Assembly (NCBI GenBank): GCA_903847195.1
Contig: CAINCZ010000058.1
Coordinates: forward strand, 1 to 32,394
Source of the DNA: an uncultured Acidobacteriota bacterium
GTDB lineage: Bacteria > Acidobacteriota > Terriglobia > Terriglobales > CAINCZ01
Length of the DNA stretch: 32,394 nt
Direction: 5' to 3'
A program made the translations under genes and the position numbers. The notes under the pieces are model-generated. The model searched no databases. It was not told the DNA's origin and was given only the letters and a program-made list of their open reading frames with translations. Shown here piece by piece: positions 16,011-23,900 of this stretch (position 1 is the stretch's first letter; each line of letters begins with the position of its first letter).

Positions 16011-16044
16011 AAAAAAACGCCTCCAGCATGCAGCTGCTGGAGGC
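16011..16044 (-). terminator. Intrinsic terminator within the intergenic region
   Basis: GCCTCCAGCA (16019-16028) pairs perfectly with TGCTGGAGGC (16035-16044). On the - strand seven T (16011-16017) follow after GCG. It is well formed, yet no protein gene ends just upstream of it, which suggests a small RNA. Confidence 0.85.
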
Positions 16045-16108
16045 AGCAATCGGAGGACACGCAGCCTAAGCCAGGTTGCACGTTCACTGTATGAAAGCCC
16101 GCAGCGTC
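16011..16108 (-). ncRNA. Candidate small RNA of about 95 nt
   Basis: A strong minus-strand terminator (16011-16044) has no gene before it. A 17-base word shared with the SDR promoter region lies about 65 bases upstream of the stem. Together they would give a short transcript of about 95 nt. No -10/-35 pair is clear and no known RNA family is recognised. Confidence 0.3.
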
Positions 16109-16125
16109 TGTCTATTTCATTTTGC
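16109..16125. repeat. 17-base direct repeat, copy 2
   Basis: Identical to 15733-15749 (TGTCTATTTCATTTTGC). Copy starts are 376 bases apart. Flanks share GCAGCG just upstream on the + strand, so the similarity extends slightly beyond the 17 bases. Confidence 0.6.
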
Positions 16126-16224
16126 TTCACCTTGTTGATTCACTGCGTATATCAGCGACCCCATAAACCCCCGCCTCCGCCGCCATTTTCTCGACTCCGG
16201 TTGCGCATTCTGCGATTTTGCCCA

Positions 16225-16259
16225 GAAACAAAAACGCCTCCGGTCTATAGACCGGAGGC
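16225..16259 (-). terminator. Intrinsic terminator of the class II aldolase gene
   Basis: GCCTCCGGTC (16236-16245) pairs perfectly with GACCGGAGGC (16250-16259) over a TATA loop. On the - strand GTTTTTGTTTCTG follows. It lies 73 bases past the aldolase stop. Confidence 0.85.
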
Positions 16260-16331
16260 AGTTGAAGGAGGAAACACGTCTTTGCGACAATTGGAACGGA
16301 CAACCGATTGCCAAACTCTGACGGAAGCCCT

Positions 16332-17147
16332 CTACCGCTTCCCTTCAACCCTGCTCACGAAGTTATCCCACGGACGCTCGACGTCGAAGTTCTCCGTTGG
16401 GTTGTACTTCAACTCCTGTGCGTCCATCGCGTTGACGTTACGATTCAGCAGCATCGCCTGGAACTGCATGTTGGCGTTGATCTGCGTGTAAACCGCCTGG
16501 AATGCCACGCGCCGCGCTGAATCGGCCACGATCGTCATGCCGTGCCCGCGCATCAGCACGACCGGAGACTGGCCCAGTGTTTTCGCCAGCGAGGCGCCGA
16601 GCGGCGCCGTGCGCACCAGCATGCCTCTTTCTTTAGCATCGGCAGGCTGGACGAGACGCGAGTCGAATAGCGGCGTATCCGGGAACAGGAACCCGGCCTG
16701 AGCCACCACCGGATGCATCGTCACGCCGGCCAGACTAAACGGAATCACCGCCTGCGTATGCGCGTGGATCACCGACTGCACATCGGGCCGCACTTTATAG
16801 ATCTCGCCGTGAATGTAGCGCTCACCGTTGGTGCGCGGAGCCTTCTGGTCGACCGGCACGCTGTTCAGATCCAGTTCCACGATGTCCTTGCGCGTTACCA
16901 GCGATGGCGGCATCGCGCGCGGCATATAGAAGTGGTTGGGATTCGTCTTCGAACGAACGCTGATATGTCCGTAGCTATCGAGAATGCCTTCGTTCACGCA
17001 TATCTTGTACGCTTGGATCATGTCGGCAATGCGCTGCTCGTCCGTATCGGGCAGGTTCGACACCCCGACCTGGGCGAAGGCCGCCACACTGCCGGCCAAC
17101 AGCACCAGTAAAGCGATCCCAGCTTTCACGACTCTGCTTGTTTTCAT
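16332..17147 (-). CDS. Exported class II aldolase/adducin-domain protein
   Basis: A 271-residue precursor. ATG 17147 is chosen because a signal peptide follows directly: basic MKTSRVVK, then a hydrophobic run, with a likely cut after AAFA (residue 25). The mature part is a complete class II aldolase domain: DSYGHISVR (58-66), E115 (HGEIY), H128 and H130 (IHAH) and H202 (RGHGM), matching the Glu plus three-His zinc site of L-fuculose-phosphate aldolase. Most family members are cytoplasmic and act on phosphosugars; export argues against a phosphosugar and for another aldol or decarboxylation substrate. It ends at a strong terminator, and a LysR gene lies upstream on the same strand with palindromes between. 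Confidence 0.85.
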   Translation of the reverse strand: MKTSRVVKAGIALLVLLAGSVAAFAQVGVSNLPDTDEQRIADMIQAYKICVNEGILDSYGHISVRSKTNPNHFYMPRAMPPSLVTRKDIVELDLNSVPVDQKAPRTNGERYIHGEIYKVRPDVQSVIHAHTQAVIPFSLAGVTMHPVVAQAGFLFPDTPLFDSRLVQPADAKERGMLVRTAPLGASLAKTLGQSPVVLMRGHGMTIVADSARRVAFQAVYTQINANMQFQAMLLNRNVNAMDAQELKYNPTENFDVERPWDNFVSRVEGKR

Positions 17148-17523
17148 GGAAAACTCTGCCTCATCCAATTCGATTTGGTGGTTGTTCCTTTTCCTTTGAG
17201 AACCCGCGTGCCGCGCTCAAAGGGCTTTACGCAACTTCAACCCGCCGTCCCCGGTCTCAGGCCGAACGCAGGCCCATCCTCGACCCGCGCCTCCCCGCAC
17301 ACTCGCTCGCCGCCTGAAACGCGTAGGAAATTCTAACCGGATACAGATCGCGAAAAACAGCACCAAAGGTACGCAGAATCCCGCCATTCATCAAATCAAT
17401 TATTGCAATGATGCAATTGACATCATCTATGCCAACATCCGGAGGTTTTCGGCCTTCCCTCCCGGCCCGCGCTCCCCTGAATTTGCAGTTCCTTCCGAAC
17501 TCAGACCGCTAGCGCAAGCGCAG
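17148..17523. other. 376-base intergenic region upstream of the aldolase
   Basis: No gene is supported. The segment 17385-17430 is strikingly AT-rich compared with its surroundings and contains the ATTGCA palindrome at 17402-17417. The rest is GC-rich, without clear hairpins or T-runs. Confidence 0.55.
17402..17417. promoter_or_regulatory. Candidate LysR operator: ATTGCA-N4-TGCAAT
   Basis: ATTGCA (17402-17407) and TGCAAT (17412-17417) form a perfect inverted repeat containing a T-N11-A box. It sits about 255 bases upstream of the aldolase start in an AT-rich patch. A related ATTGCAATTG word occurs upstream of the neighbouring LysR gene. Confidence 0.45.
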
Positions 17524-18426
17524 TTAGTTGAACTGGATATCAGGTTTGATGCTGCGGATGAACGCCTTCACATACGGCGCCAGGTACTTGCGCTTGCGCA
17601 GCACCAGTCCATATCGCCGCCTCGGAAAGTAGCGGTCCAGGTTGAAAATCCGTAACGACTTGCGATCGTCGTCCGAGATCGAGAAACCGCTTAGCAGCGC
17701 CGCTCCCAGTCCGAGGGTTACGTACTTCTTCACCGAGACCGGGTTGTTGTGCGTCATCACCACGCGCGGCCGCAGGTTGTCTTCGGCGAACCGGCGCTCA
17801 ATGAAGGGTTCCACCGCGCCCGTCCGCGAGAAGAGAATCAGCGGAGTATCGGCCACCTGCTTCAGCGTCGGTGTCTTGCCGGGGAAGAAGTCGCTGTTCT
17901 TGCCCGCAATCAGCACCACTCCGGAGTCGAACAGGTCGTGGCAATCCAACGTCTCCGGCACCGAGTCCAGGTAGGCAACTCCGAAGTCGGCCTCCGTTGA
18001 CTCCACCCGCTCGAACACCGTCTCATAGACGCTGCCCATCATGTGGAAATCCACCAGAGGGTAGTCTTCGCGAAAACGGGCGACATAGCTGGGCAGGAAC
18101 GTATCGATGATTCCGTGGCTCGCTGAAAGCGCAATTCGCCCGCGGAACTCCTGCTGCCGGAATTCGCTCTTGATCTCGCGTACAATCTCAAACAGCGAGA
18201 TCGCCTTCTCCAGCAGGACCTTGCCCTCCGGCGTCAGTTTCATTCGTCCCGAAGCGCGGTCAAACAGCGTAACCCCGAGTTCCTTTTCCAACCGCTTGAT
18301 CTGGTGCGTAATTGTGGGTTGCTCGCGCCCCATGGCGGCCGCGGCCTGCGTCACTCCACCCCGCTCGGCCACGTAATAGAACCCGCGAACCCACTGTAGA
18401 AAATCGCCCGATATCTGCTCAATCAT
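17524..18426 (-). CDS. LysR-family transcriptional regulator
   Basis: A 300-residue LysR protein, ATG 18426. HTH at about 22-44 (GGVTQAAAAMGREQPTITHQ) with the linker helix RLEKELGVTLFDR at 45-57, then a full-length effector domain starting near residue 90. The HTH departs from the common AA..L..SQ..S..I wording (REQPTITHQI), as in the CysB/CbbR-like side groups. It is the gene directly upstream of the exported aldolase on the same strand, 376 bases away, and similar ATTGCA sites precede both, so it probably controls the aldolase and itself (inference). Confidence 0.85.
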   Translation of the reverse strand: MIEQISGDFLQWVRGFYYVAERGGVTQAAAAMGREQPTITHQIKRLEKELGVTLFDRASGRMKLTPEGKVLLEKAISLFEIVREIKSEFRQQEFRGRIALSASHGIIDTFLPSYVARFREDYPLVDFHMMGSVYETVFERVESTEADFGVAYLDSVPETLDCHDLFDSGVVLIAGKNSDFFPGKTPTLKQVADTPLILFSRTGAVEPFIERRFAEDNLRPRVVMTHNNPVSVKKYVTLGLGAALLSGFSISDDDRKSLRIFNLDRYFPRRRYGLVLRKRKYLAPYVKAFIRSIKPDIQFN

Positions 18427-18511
18427 CGCGTCCTCCCCGCCCGGTTGGTCGACGCCACCGCTGCCCGCAGCCCGGTTTCATCCGAACCATGTATAGATTA
18501 GATGAATGCTG

Positions 18512-18525
18512 ATTGCAATTGTAAT
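18512..18525. promoter_or_regulatory. ATTGCAATTGTAAT near-palindrome upstream of LysR
   Basis: This 14-base near-palindrome centred on CAATTG lies about 90 bases upstream of the LysR start and shares ATTGCA and GCAATTG words with the site at 17402-17417. It is a candidate autoregulatory site. Confidence 0.4.
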
Positions 18526-18619
18526 GAATGTCGTATATGCACGGTGAAGCGCCCCGCCTCTTAGCCCACAGGACGGCGTCGCCGGGGTGCGGAACCGGTT
18601 TGCATCCCGGCCGGCGGGC

Positions 18620-18651
18620 AAAACAAAAGCCCAGGGCTGCCGCCCTGGGCT
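18620..18651 (-). terminator. Intrinsic terminator of the PadR gene
   Basis: AGCCCAGGG (18628-18636) pairs with CCCTGGGCT (18643-18651). On the - strand TTTTGTTTTG follows. It lies about 20 bases past the PadR stop. Confidence 0.8.
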
Positions 18652-18672
18652 GAACTCCCAATACTTTTTTGG

Positions 18673-19101
18673 CTAACTTGCCTTCGGCGCCTTCTTGGTC
18701 TTGCGCGGGCTACGGACCAGCACCGCCGCCTCGGCCACGAAGCGCCCCATCGCATCCGCCATATGCTCCAGCACCGTCGTCCACTCCGCCAGATGCTTCT
18801 CGCCCTTTGCCGTCAGTTTGTAAACCCGGCGCGCGGGGCCGTTGGTCTCAACCTTCCACTTCGAAACCACGTTGCCGTTCGCCTCCAGATTGCGCAACGT
18901 GCGGTACAACGCCGCCCGCTCCACCTCGGCGTCAGTCATCGCGTACTCACGCAGATCGCGCCCCAGGTCGTATCCGTAAGACTGCCCCTTCTTCTTGAGC
19001 AGCAGCAGCACCACCGGCTCAACGAACCGGTACAGATGCCCCATGGCGCACGTGCATGGGTACTCCGCTGCATGACGGCAGGTTTTCGTTTGCTTTGGCA
19101 A
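18673..19101 (-). CDS. PadR-family transcriptional regulator with Cys-rich N-terminus
   Basis: A 142-residue protein. TTG at 19101 is chosen because AGGAG lies 4 bases upstream; no ATG fits before the domain. After a short N-terminal tail, a PadR winged helix follows: RFVEPVVLLLL, SYGYDLGRDL, ERAALYRTLRNLEANG and the wing PARRVYKLTAKGEKHL. The C-terminus is basic (SPRKTKKAPKAS) and replaces most of the usual PadR dimerisation extension after one helix. The tail before the domain holds C8, H10, C16, C18 and H22, an arrangement able to bind a metal or respond to oxidation. Target genes are not evident: RNase H lies upstream, the LysR gene downstream beyond a terminator. Confidence 0.85.
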   Translation of the reverse strand: MPKQTKTCRHAAEYPCTCAMGHLYRFVEPVVLLLLKKKGQSYGYDLGRDLREYAMTDAEVERAALYRTLRNLEANGNVVSKWKVETNGPARRVYKLTAKGEKHLAEWTTVLEHMADAMGRFVAEAAVLVRSPRKTKKAPKAS

Positions 19102-19171
19102 TGCTCTCCTCAATCAAGCGCTAGCGTATCAACTCGCTATTCGCGGAAAATTCATGCCCGACTGGGGTGAT

Positions 19172-19588
19172 TCAATCGGCGGCGATGCTATCCAGTCCCG
19201 CCTGGCGCACGGCCTTATTGGCCAGCGAATTCGCCTCCCGGTTACGGTCCCGGGGAATATGGGCGATGGAAAAACGCAGCGACCGGGCCAACTTGCGGCA
19301 GGTGAAGTTCAAGGCCGCCAGACGCTGGCTGCGGCAGACATAATCACCGTTCATCTGCCGGACTACCACCAGCGAATCGGTGTAAACCAGCAGCGACCGG
19401 GCGCGCAACCGGATGGCGTATTGCAGCGCCTCCATCAGCGCCGCGTACTCGGCCACATTATTGTCCTGCCGGCCGATCCACTTGGAAATCCGGAGCCGCT
19501 TCGAGCCACATCCTTCCAACACCACGCCGATCCCGGATGGCCCCGGACTGCCATGGGACCCGCCATCGACGTATGCGACCAGTTCCAT
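19172..19588 (-). CDS. RNase HI-like protein
   Basis: A 138-residue protein. ATG 19588 has GGGAGAAG 2 bases upstream; the in-frame extension to 19630 is not needed. It cleaves the RNA strand of RNA-DNA hybrids. Catalytic acidic residues are visible at D8 (YVDGG), E47 (NNVAEYAALMEAL) and D71 (YTDS). The fourth position, usually Asp in an N-x-x-A-D pattern, is N120 (NREANSLAN). An Asn at this site is known to be tolerated in E. coli RNase HI, so activity is likely retained. It belongs to the short bacterial/plant-like RNase H subgroup rather than the E. coli RnhA type with a basic handle, so a dedicated rnhA symbol is withheld. Confidence 0.85.
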   Translation of the reverse strand: MELVAYVDGGSHGSPGPSGIGVVLEGCGSKRLRISKWIGRQDNNVAEYAALMEALQYAIRLRARSLLVYTDSLVVVRQMNGDYVCRSQRLAALNFTCRKLARSLRFSIAHIPRDRNREANSLANKAVRQAGLDSIAAD

Positions 19589-19811
19589 TACTTCTCCCAC
19601 ATCTGACACCATGCGCGAAGTCGGGAGCAAAGGTCAAGCCCGTTGTCCCTTCCCGGAATCTTACGATACATCATTGCGGTTCTGTGCAAATTTTGTGAAT
19701 AAGCAACGGCCCCACCGCCCGCGCCCCTCCGCAAGCGATTCGTCTGCCAATGAATTAGCGACACTCGGGAAAAGCCCTGCACAATTCGCACAGTTGCACC
19801 ATTCATGGTTA

Positions 19812-19839
19812 TTGACATTTGCCCGCCCTGCGCTAAAGT
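19812..19839 (+). promoter_or_regulatory. Sigma70-like promoter for the candidate RNA
   Basis: A perfect -35 TTGACA (19812-19817) and, 16 bases on, TAAAGT (19834-19839) as a 4-of-6 -10. Transcription would start near 19846, just before the structured segment. Confidence 0.5.
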
Positions 19840-19845
19840 CCATCG

Positions 19846-20095
19846 CGTCGACGGTCGAAAACGGTTGGTCTTCTAACAAGGTGGCCGGCCGGAAGTAGGC
19901 TGAACGGTCCCGCACCTCGGGGTGACCCTAGGGTGCTCCCGGACCCGAAAAAACCGACGGTGCTCACAAGGCGCAGTCGGGGTCCGGACCGCGAAAGCGG
20001 TGGCCGATCAAGGGCTGTGACGGTACATGCATCCACGCTGCTGATCTCGCGAGTTGGCAGCTAGAGCATAACCAAGGTCACGGCCCTTTTATTTT
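19846..20095 (+). ncRNA. Candidate structured noncoding RNA, about 250 nt
   Basis: A run of predicted helices follows the promoter-like pair. CACC-TCGG-GGTG is at 19913-19924. GGACC (19941-19945) with GGTCC (19981-19985) encloses CCGAC/GTCGG (19954-19958/19976-19980). ACCGC-GAAA-GCGGT is at 19988-20001. GGGCTGTGAC (20012-20021) with GTCACGGCCC (20077-20086) is followed by TTTTATTTTG and encloses GCTGC/GCAGC. No protein gene fits in this span. The core signatures of tmRNA, RNase P RNA and 4.5S RNA were looked for and are absent. A 6S-like or lineage-specific RNA is possible; the 3' stem plus T-run acts as terminator. Confidence 0.5.
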
Positions 20096-20144
20096 GTTCG
20101 GAGATTTCCACCCAATTCGGGTTGCCGCAACGCAAGCTCATCGC

Positions 20145-20708
20145 TCACCCCAACAGCCACCTGCCAATTCGCGACTTGCGGCTGGCTAGGTCCATCTCAA
20201 CCATCATCGCTGTCCCCGGATCGTATTCCGTCTCGAAACCCAACCGCTGCGCATCTTTTAGGATGCGTCGCGCCTCCGGACTTCGCAGACCATGAAGCGC
20301 CGTCACTTTTTTTCCGGCAGCCTCAAACACCAGCCCTGCCGTACGTCCTCTGAAACTCACAGCGGCGAACCGCAAACGCTTGACCTGCTCGATTGAATAG
20401 TCGGTCGTCGCTGTCACCTTCCCACGCACCGTTTCCAATATTTCGAGCCGTTGCGGGGTGAGCCTCACATTGTGTACCGTGCCCCAGTACTTCCAGTGCA
20501 GGCTAAGCCCCAATACGACCGCGATAACAACCAGCCCCGGCCAAGAATGATCGAGGGCGGCAGCCAGGCAGAATCCGACGGCGTAGCACGCAAGTGTCCG
20601 GCGCAGATTTGGTGGGCAATATGTCGCGGTAAGCGAACCGGCGGAAACTTCAAGGCGAAATCCACCAGACGACAGCACTTCGCCGGTCTTCGCATCGGCT
20701 GGTTCCAT
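20145..20708 (-). CDS. Membrane protein with PH-like C-terminal domain, unknown function
   Basis: 187 residues from ATG 20708; a GTG at 20735 would add nine residues, and neither start has a good ribosome site. After about 35 residues two closely spaced hydrophobic segments form a likely helical hairpin (LACYAVGFCLAAALDH and PGLVVIAVVLGLSL), with both ends in the cytoplasm. The C-terminal about 120 residues look like a bacterial PH-like beta domain (VRLTPQRLEILETVRG, FRGRTAGLVFEAAGKKV). No function is recognised. It is the last gene before the candidate RNA and lies about 70 bases downstream of hemD on the same strand, so it may be the tail of the hem operon. Confidence 0.65.
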   Translation of the reverse strand: MEPADAKTGEVLSSGGFRLEVSAGSLTATYCPPNLRRTLACYAVGFCLAAALDHSWPGLVVIAVVLGLSLHWKYWGTVHNVRLTPQRLEILETVRGKVTATTDYSIEQVKRLRFAAVSFRGRTAGLVFEAAGKKVTALHGLRSPEARRILKDAQRLGFETEYDPGTAMMVEMDLASRKSRIGRWLLG

Positions 20709-20776
20709 GAAGCAGCGTCCGGGAGAATTGAACACAGACAGCAGGATTCGTGACCTATATTCAACGCATTATGGCG

Positions 20777-21649
20777 CTATCCGGTGGGATGCAGATACTT
20801 CACAATTGCCTGCACCAGCCCGGGGATAGTGTACTGTGCGGCTTCCAAGTGTACTGGCAATCCCAGTTCCCTCAGCGTCGCCGATGTCACCGGCCCGATC
20901 GATGCCAGGCAAACCCCTTCCAACAGTTTGAGAATGGTAGCGTCGGCAGAGCCTGCGCCGGGATGCAGAAGAGCCAGAAAGTTCTTCACCGTCGAGGATG
21001 AAGTGAAGGTAATCAGGTCGGGGCGTTCACGACTGTTCAGTACCGCCAACAGGATTTCACGCGAGCGCTCGGGCGTCACCGTCTCGTAGGCCTCGCGAAC
21101 CTCGACGTCGGCCCCGGCCCCGCGCAATTCCACCGGGATCACGTCGCGCGCCACCTTGGCGCGTACCAGCAACACCCGCTTGCCTCTCACCTGATCGCGT
21201 AGGCTTCCGACAACCGCTTCAGCGACGTAGGTCTCGGGCATCACATCGACGCGCAAGCCAAGTTCCTCGGCGGCTTTGCGCGTGGCCGGACCGATCGCGG
21301 CCAGCTTCAGGTGCAGCAGCTCCGCTGCCGCGAGCTTCAGCTCCGCCATGCGCGCGGCCAGCGCATGCACGCCGTTGACGCTCGTCAGAATCAGCCAGTC
21401 ATAGCCAGTGTGATTTCGCAGGGCCTCGTCGAGCGGTGCAAAGGAGGCCGGCGGGCGGATTTCGATGAACGGAATTTCTTCGACGACAGCCCCGAGTGCG
21501 CGTAATTCGACCGAGAGTTTCCCGGCCTGCTCGCGGGCGCGGCTTACGATAACGCGCCGTCCCGCCAGCGGCGCACTCGCGCCCGAACCGGCGGCCACGT
21601 CGTTCGCCTTCGCCTTGGAGTCAGCACCGTTCACGGCTGCTGCGGACAC
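20777..21649 (-). CDS. hemD: Uroporphyrinogen-III synthase
   Basis: 290 residues. GTG 21649 is chosen because GGAG lies 7 bases upstream, giving a 19-base overlap with hemC; a GTG at 21634 in a GTGA overlap with the hemC stop is an alternative. HemD closes hydroxymethylbilane to uroporphyrinogen III with inversion of ring D. The two-domain pattern is visible: [20 protein letters not shown] near the start, [14 protein letters not shown], and in the second half [15 protein letters not shown] and [15 protein letters not shown]. The N-terminal about 25 residues are a low-complexity Ala/Lys tail. Translational coupling to hemC is likely. Assignment is firm from fold motifs plus the hemC neighbour, as HemD sequences are otherwise weakly conserved. 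Confidence 0.93.
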   Translation of the reverse strand: MSAAAVNGADSKAKANDVAAGSGASAPLAGRRVIVSRAREQAGKLSVELRALGAVVEEIPFIEIRPPASFAPLDEALRNHTGYDWLILTSVNGVHALAARMAELKLAAAELLHLKLAAIGPATRKAAEELGLRVDVMPETYVAEAVVGSLRDQVRGKRVLLVRAKVARDVIPVELRGAGADVEVREAYETVTPERSREILLAVLNSRERPDLITFTSSSTVKNFLALLHPGAGSADATILKLLEGVCLASIGPVTSATLRELGLPVHLEAAQYTIPGLVQAIVKYLHPTG

Positions 21650-22560
21650 CCGCCATCTCCGTACACTTCGTCGAGAATCGCGTCGGCTCCGCTCTGGAGC
21701 AGTCCCTTCGCCACGGCCTGCCCTAAATGCTCCGGATCCGAGCCGCTGGAACTGGCGCGCAGCACGAGCGATCCATCCGGCCGCGCTACCACCGCGTGCA
21801 GTGTGATACGCGAGCCCTCGGCTTCGGCAAAGGCACCGATCGGCACCTGGCAACCGCCGCCGAGGCCGTTGAGCAGCGCGCGCTCCGCCGTGGTGGTGCG
21901 CCGGGCATCGTAATCGTCGAGGAAAGCGAGCGCGGCGATAATCGCATCGTCGCCGTCGCGGGTCTCAATGCCGAGCGCGCCCTGTCCGGCCGCAGGACAC
22001 ATAAGATCAACCGGCAGAACCTGCCGCACGAGTTCGGTTCGCCCCAGCCGGTTCAGCCCGGCAGCGGCCAGAATGATCGCGTCGTACTGGCCCTCTTCCA
22101 GCTTGCGCATGCGGGTATCGACGTTACCGCGCAGCGGCTGAATGTCGAGGTCCCGGCGCAGCGCCAAGAGCTGCGCCTGCCGCCGCAGGCTGCTGGTGCC
22201 GACACGCGCGCACTTCGGCAGCTCCGCGACAGAGTTGTGCTTCACCGACAGGAAAACGTCGTTCGGATGTTCGCGCCGCGTAACGGCTGCCAGGCGAAAG
22301 CCGGGAGCCAGTTCGGTCGGCAGGTCTTTCAAGCTGTGCACGGCAAGATCGACCGTGCCGGCGGCCAGCGCCTCTTCGATCTCCTTGGTGAACATGCCTT
22401 TGGTGCCGACCTTGGCCAGCGACACGTCGAGTATCTTGTCGCCGGTCGTCTTGATGATCTCAAGTTCCACCTGGTGGCCGCGGGCCTCAAGCATCGCGGT
22501 GATATGGCGGGCCTGCCAAAGGGCGAGTTGTGAGCCGCGAGAACCGATGCGCAGTATCAT
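21631..22560 (-). CDS. hemC: Hydroxymethylbilane synthase (porphobilinogen deaminase)
   Basis: 309 residues, ATG 22560 overlapping the hemA stop (ATGA). The enzyme joins four porphobilinogen units into hydroxymethylbilane on a dipyrromethane cofactor. The cofactor Cys is in [10 protein letters not shown] at about residue 237. [13 protein letters not shown] at the N-terminus, [10 protein letters not shown] (catalytic Asp region is read as HSLKD) and [29 protein letters not shown] wording are all as in the family. Full length. The ATGA overlap implies coupled translation with hemA. Confidence 0.97.
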   Translation of the reverse strand: MILRIGSRGSQLALWQARHITAMLEARGHQVELEIIKTTGDKILDVSLAKVGTKGMFTKEIEEALAAGTVDLAVHSLKDLPTELAPGFRLAAVTRREHPNDVFLSVKHNSVAELPKCARVGTSSLRRQAQLLALRRDLDIQPLRGNVDTRMRKLEEGQYDAIILAAAGLNRLGRTELVRQVLPVDLMCPAAGQGALGIETRDGDDAIIAALAFLDDYDARRTTTAERALLNGLGGGCQVPIGAFAEAEGSRITLHAVVARPDGSLVLRASSSGSDPEHLGQAVAKGLLQSGADAILDEVYGDGGCPQQP

Positions 22561-23900
22561 CGCCGTGTCGCCCCCGTTCCGGGTTCGCTGTCGTCGCCGG
22601 TCTCCAACTCGTCCGCCTCCAGATCGGCCGCCGTCGGCCGCTGCTGTTGCAGGTTAAACAAGCGGCGCACCACATCCACTACGGTGGTCGCCTCCGAGCG
22701 TTCGCGGGCCGCGGTCTTGAGCGTGACGATGGGAGTATGCATGATCTTCTTGATAATGCCGCGCGAAAGAGCCTCAATCGCCATTTCCTGCTCAGGCGTC
22801 ATCGCGCCCAGGCGTCCGCGCACACGGTCGATTTCCGCCTGTCGAATCGTTTCAAAATGCTCTTGCAGCGAGACGATCGTGGGCACCACATCCGCCGCTT
22901 GCAGACGCGCGGAAAAACGCTCGACCTCCTCGTCGATCATCGCGTGGGCATGGCGCGCCTCGTCGCCGCGGTCGGAGAGATTCGAGCTCACGACCTGCTG
23001 CAGGTCGTCGATGTCATAAACGAAGGCGCCATCCAAGTCATTGACCGCCGGATCGACATCGCGCGGTACGGCAATGTCAATGAAGAACATCGGGCGGTTG
23101 CGGCGCTTATGCAGGAAGCGCTCGGCATGCTCGCGCCGGAAAATCGCGTGTGGCGCGCCGGTCGAACTGATGACAATATCGGCCTGATCGACGGTGTCAT
23201 ACAGATTCTCAAATGGCAGTGCACGCCCGTTGAACTTCTCCGCCAGCCTGGCGGCGCGCTCAAACGTGCGATTGGCAACCAGAATCGACGCGGCGCCGTG
23301 CGCCAGCAGATGCCGTGCAGCCAACTCGCACATCTTCCCCGCCCCGACCAGGTAAACGACGCGGCCCTTGAGCGAGCCGAATATCTTCTTCGCCAGATCG
23401 ACGGCGACCGAAGCCACCGAGACCGCCGAGGTGCCTACCGCAGTTTCGCTGCGCACCTTCTTCGCCACCGCAAAAGCTCGCGTCAGCAAGGCGTCGAGTT
23501 GCGAACTCACCGTGCCGACCGCGCGCGCGGTGGCATAAGCTTCCTTCACCTGGCCGAGAATCTGTGGCTCACCGATGATCATGGAATCCAGGCTGGCGGC
23601 CACGCGGAATATGTGCCGCACGGCCTCCTGCTCACGGTATTCGTAGAGGTACTGCTTAAAAGTCTCGGCCGGCTGCTCGAAATATGCGGCGAGAAACGGC
23701 GTCAGGTCAGCCGCCCCATTCGTGGAACGCACCAGGAACTCGACGCGGTTGCAGGTGGACAGGATCAGCGCCTCTTCAATGCCCGCCTCCCGGACCATGC
23801 GTTGCAGGGCCTCGGGCAAGCGCGCTTCGGAAATGGCGAAGCGCTCGCGCACTTCGATGGGCGCGGTCCGGTGATTGACTCCTGTCAGCAGAAAGTTCAT
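22557..23900 (-). CDS. hemA: Glutamyl-tRNA reductase
   Basis: 447 residues, ATG 23900 overlapping the upstream gene's stop (ATGA); no separate ribosome site is seen, so translation is probably coupled. HemA reduces glutamyl-tRNA with NADPH to glutamate-1-semialdehyde, the first step of the C5 pathway. C50 in LSTCNRVEF is the catalytic Cys; [13 protein letters not shown] is the conserved substrate-site block; [18 protein letters not shown] begins the NADPH Rossmann domain; the C-terminal helices form the dimerisation domain. The end carries an acidic tail ([13 protein letters not shown]) of no known role. Presence of hemA shows that the host uses the glutamate (C5) route to heme. Confidence 0.96.
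   Translation of the reverse strand: MNFLLTGVNHRTAPIEVRERFAISEARLPEALQRMVREAGIEEALILSTCNRVEFLVRSTNGAADLTPFLAAYFEQPAETFKQYLYEYREQEAVRHIFRVAASLDSMIIGEPQILGQVKEAYATARAVGTVSSQLDALLTRAFAVAKKVRSETAVGTSAVSVASVAVDLAKKIFGSLKGRVVYLVGAGKMCELAARHLLAHGAASILVANRTFERAARLAEKFNGRALPFENLYDTVDQADIVISSTGAPHAIFRREHAERFLHKRRNRPMFFIDIAVPRDVDPAVNDLDGAFVYDIDDLQQVVSSNLSDRGDEARHAHAMIDEEVERFSARLQAADVVPTIVSLQEHFETIRQAEIDRVRGRLGAMTPEQEMAIEALSRGIIKKIMHTPIVTLKTAARERSEATTVVDVVRRLFNLQQQRPTAADLEADELETGDDSEPGTGATRR

Larger units (their letters stand above)
15594..16331. other. 738-base intergenic region with two terminators and a repeated 17-mer
   Basis: I see no convincing protein gene; open frames here lack ribosome sites and run through the hairpins. 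It holds the SDR promoter region, a 17-base word repeated at 15733-15749 and 16109-16125, and two minus-strand terminators with stems of similar sequence. The stretch 16011-16109 could encode a short RNA. Confidence 0.6.
19589..20144. other. 556-base intergenic region containing a candidate RNA gene
   Basis: No protein gene is supported. The first about 220 bases (19589-19810) show nothing clear. The rest holds the promoter-like pair TTGACA/TAAAGT, the structured segment described separately, and its terminator. Confidence 0.6.

Noticed and set aside
15776..16087. Possible small - strand protein with several Cys
   Set aside because: Runs straight through a strong intrinsic terminator and has no ribosome site.
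19833..20036. Possible 67-residue - strand protein
   Set aside because: Overlaps the candidate RNA, has no ribosome site and shows low-complexity translation.
19846..20095. tmRNA, RNase P RNA or 4.5S RNA
   Set aside because: The conserved cores (tRNA-like ends, GAGGAAAGTC, GGAAGCAGCC-type loop) are not found in this segment.
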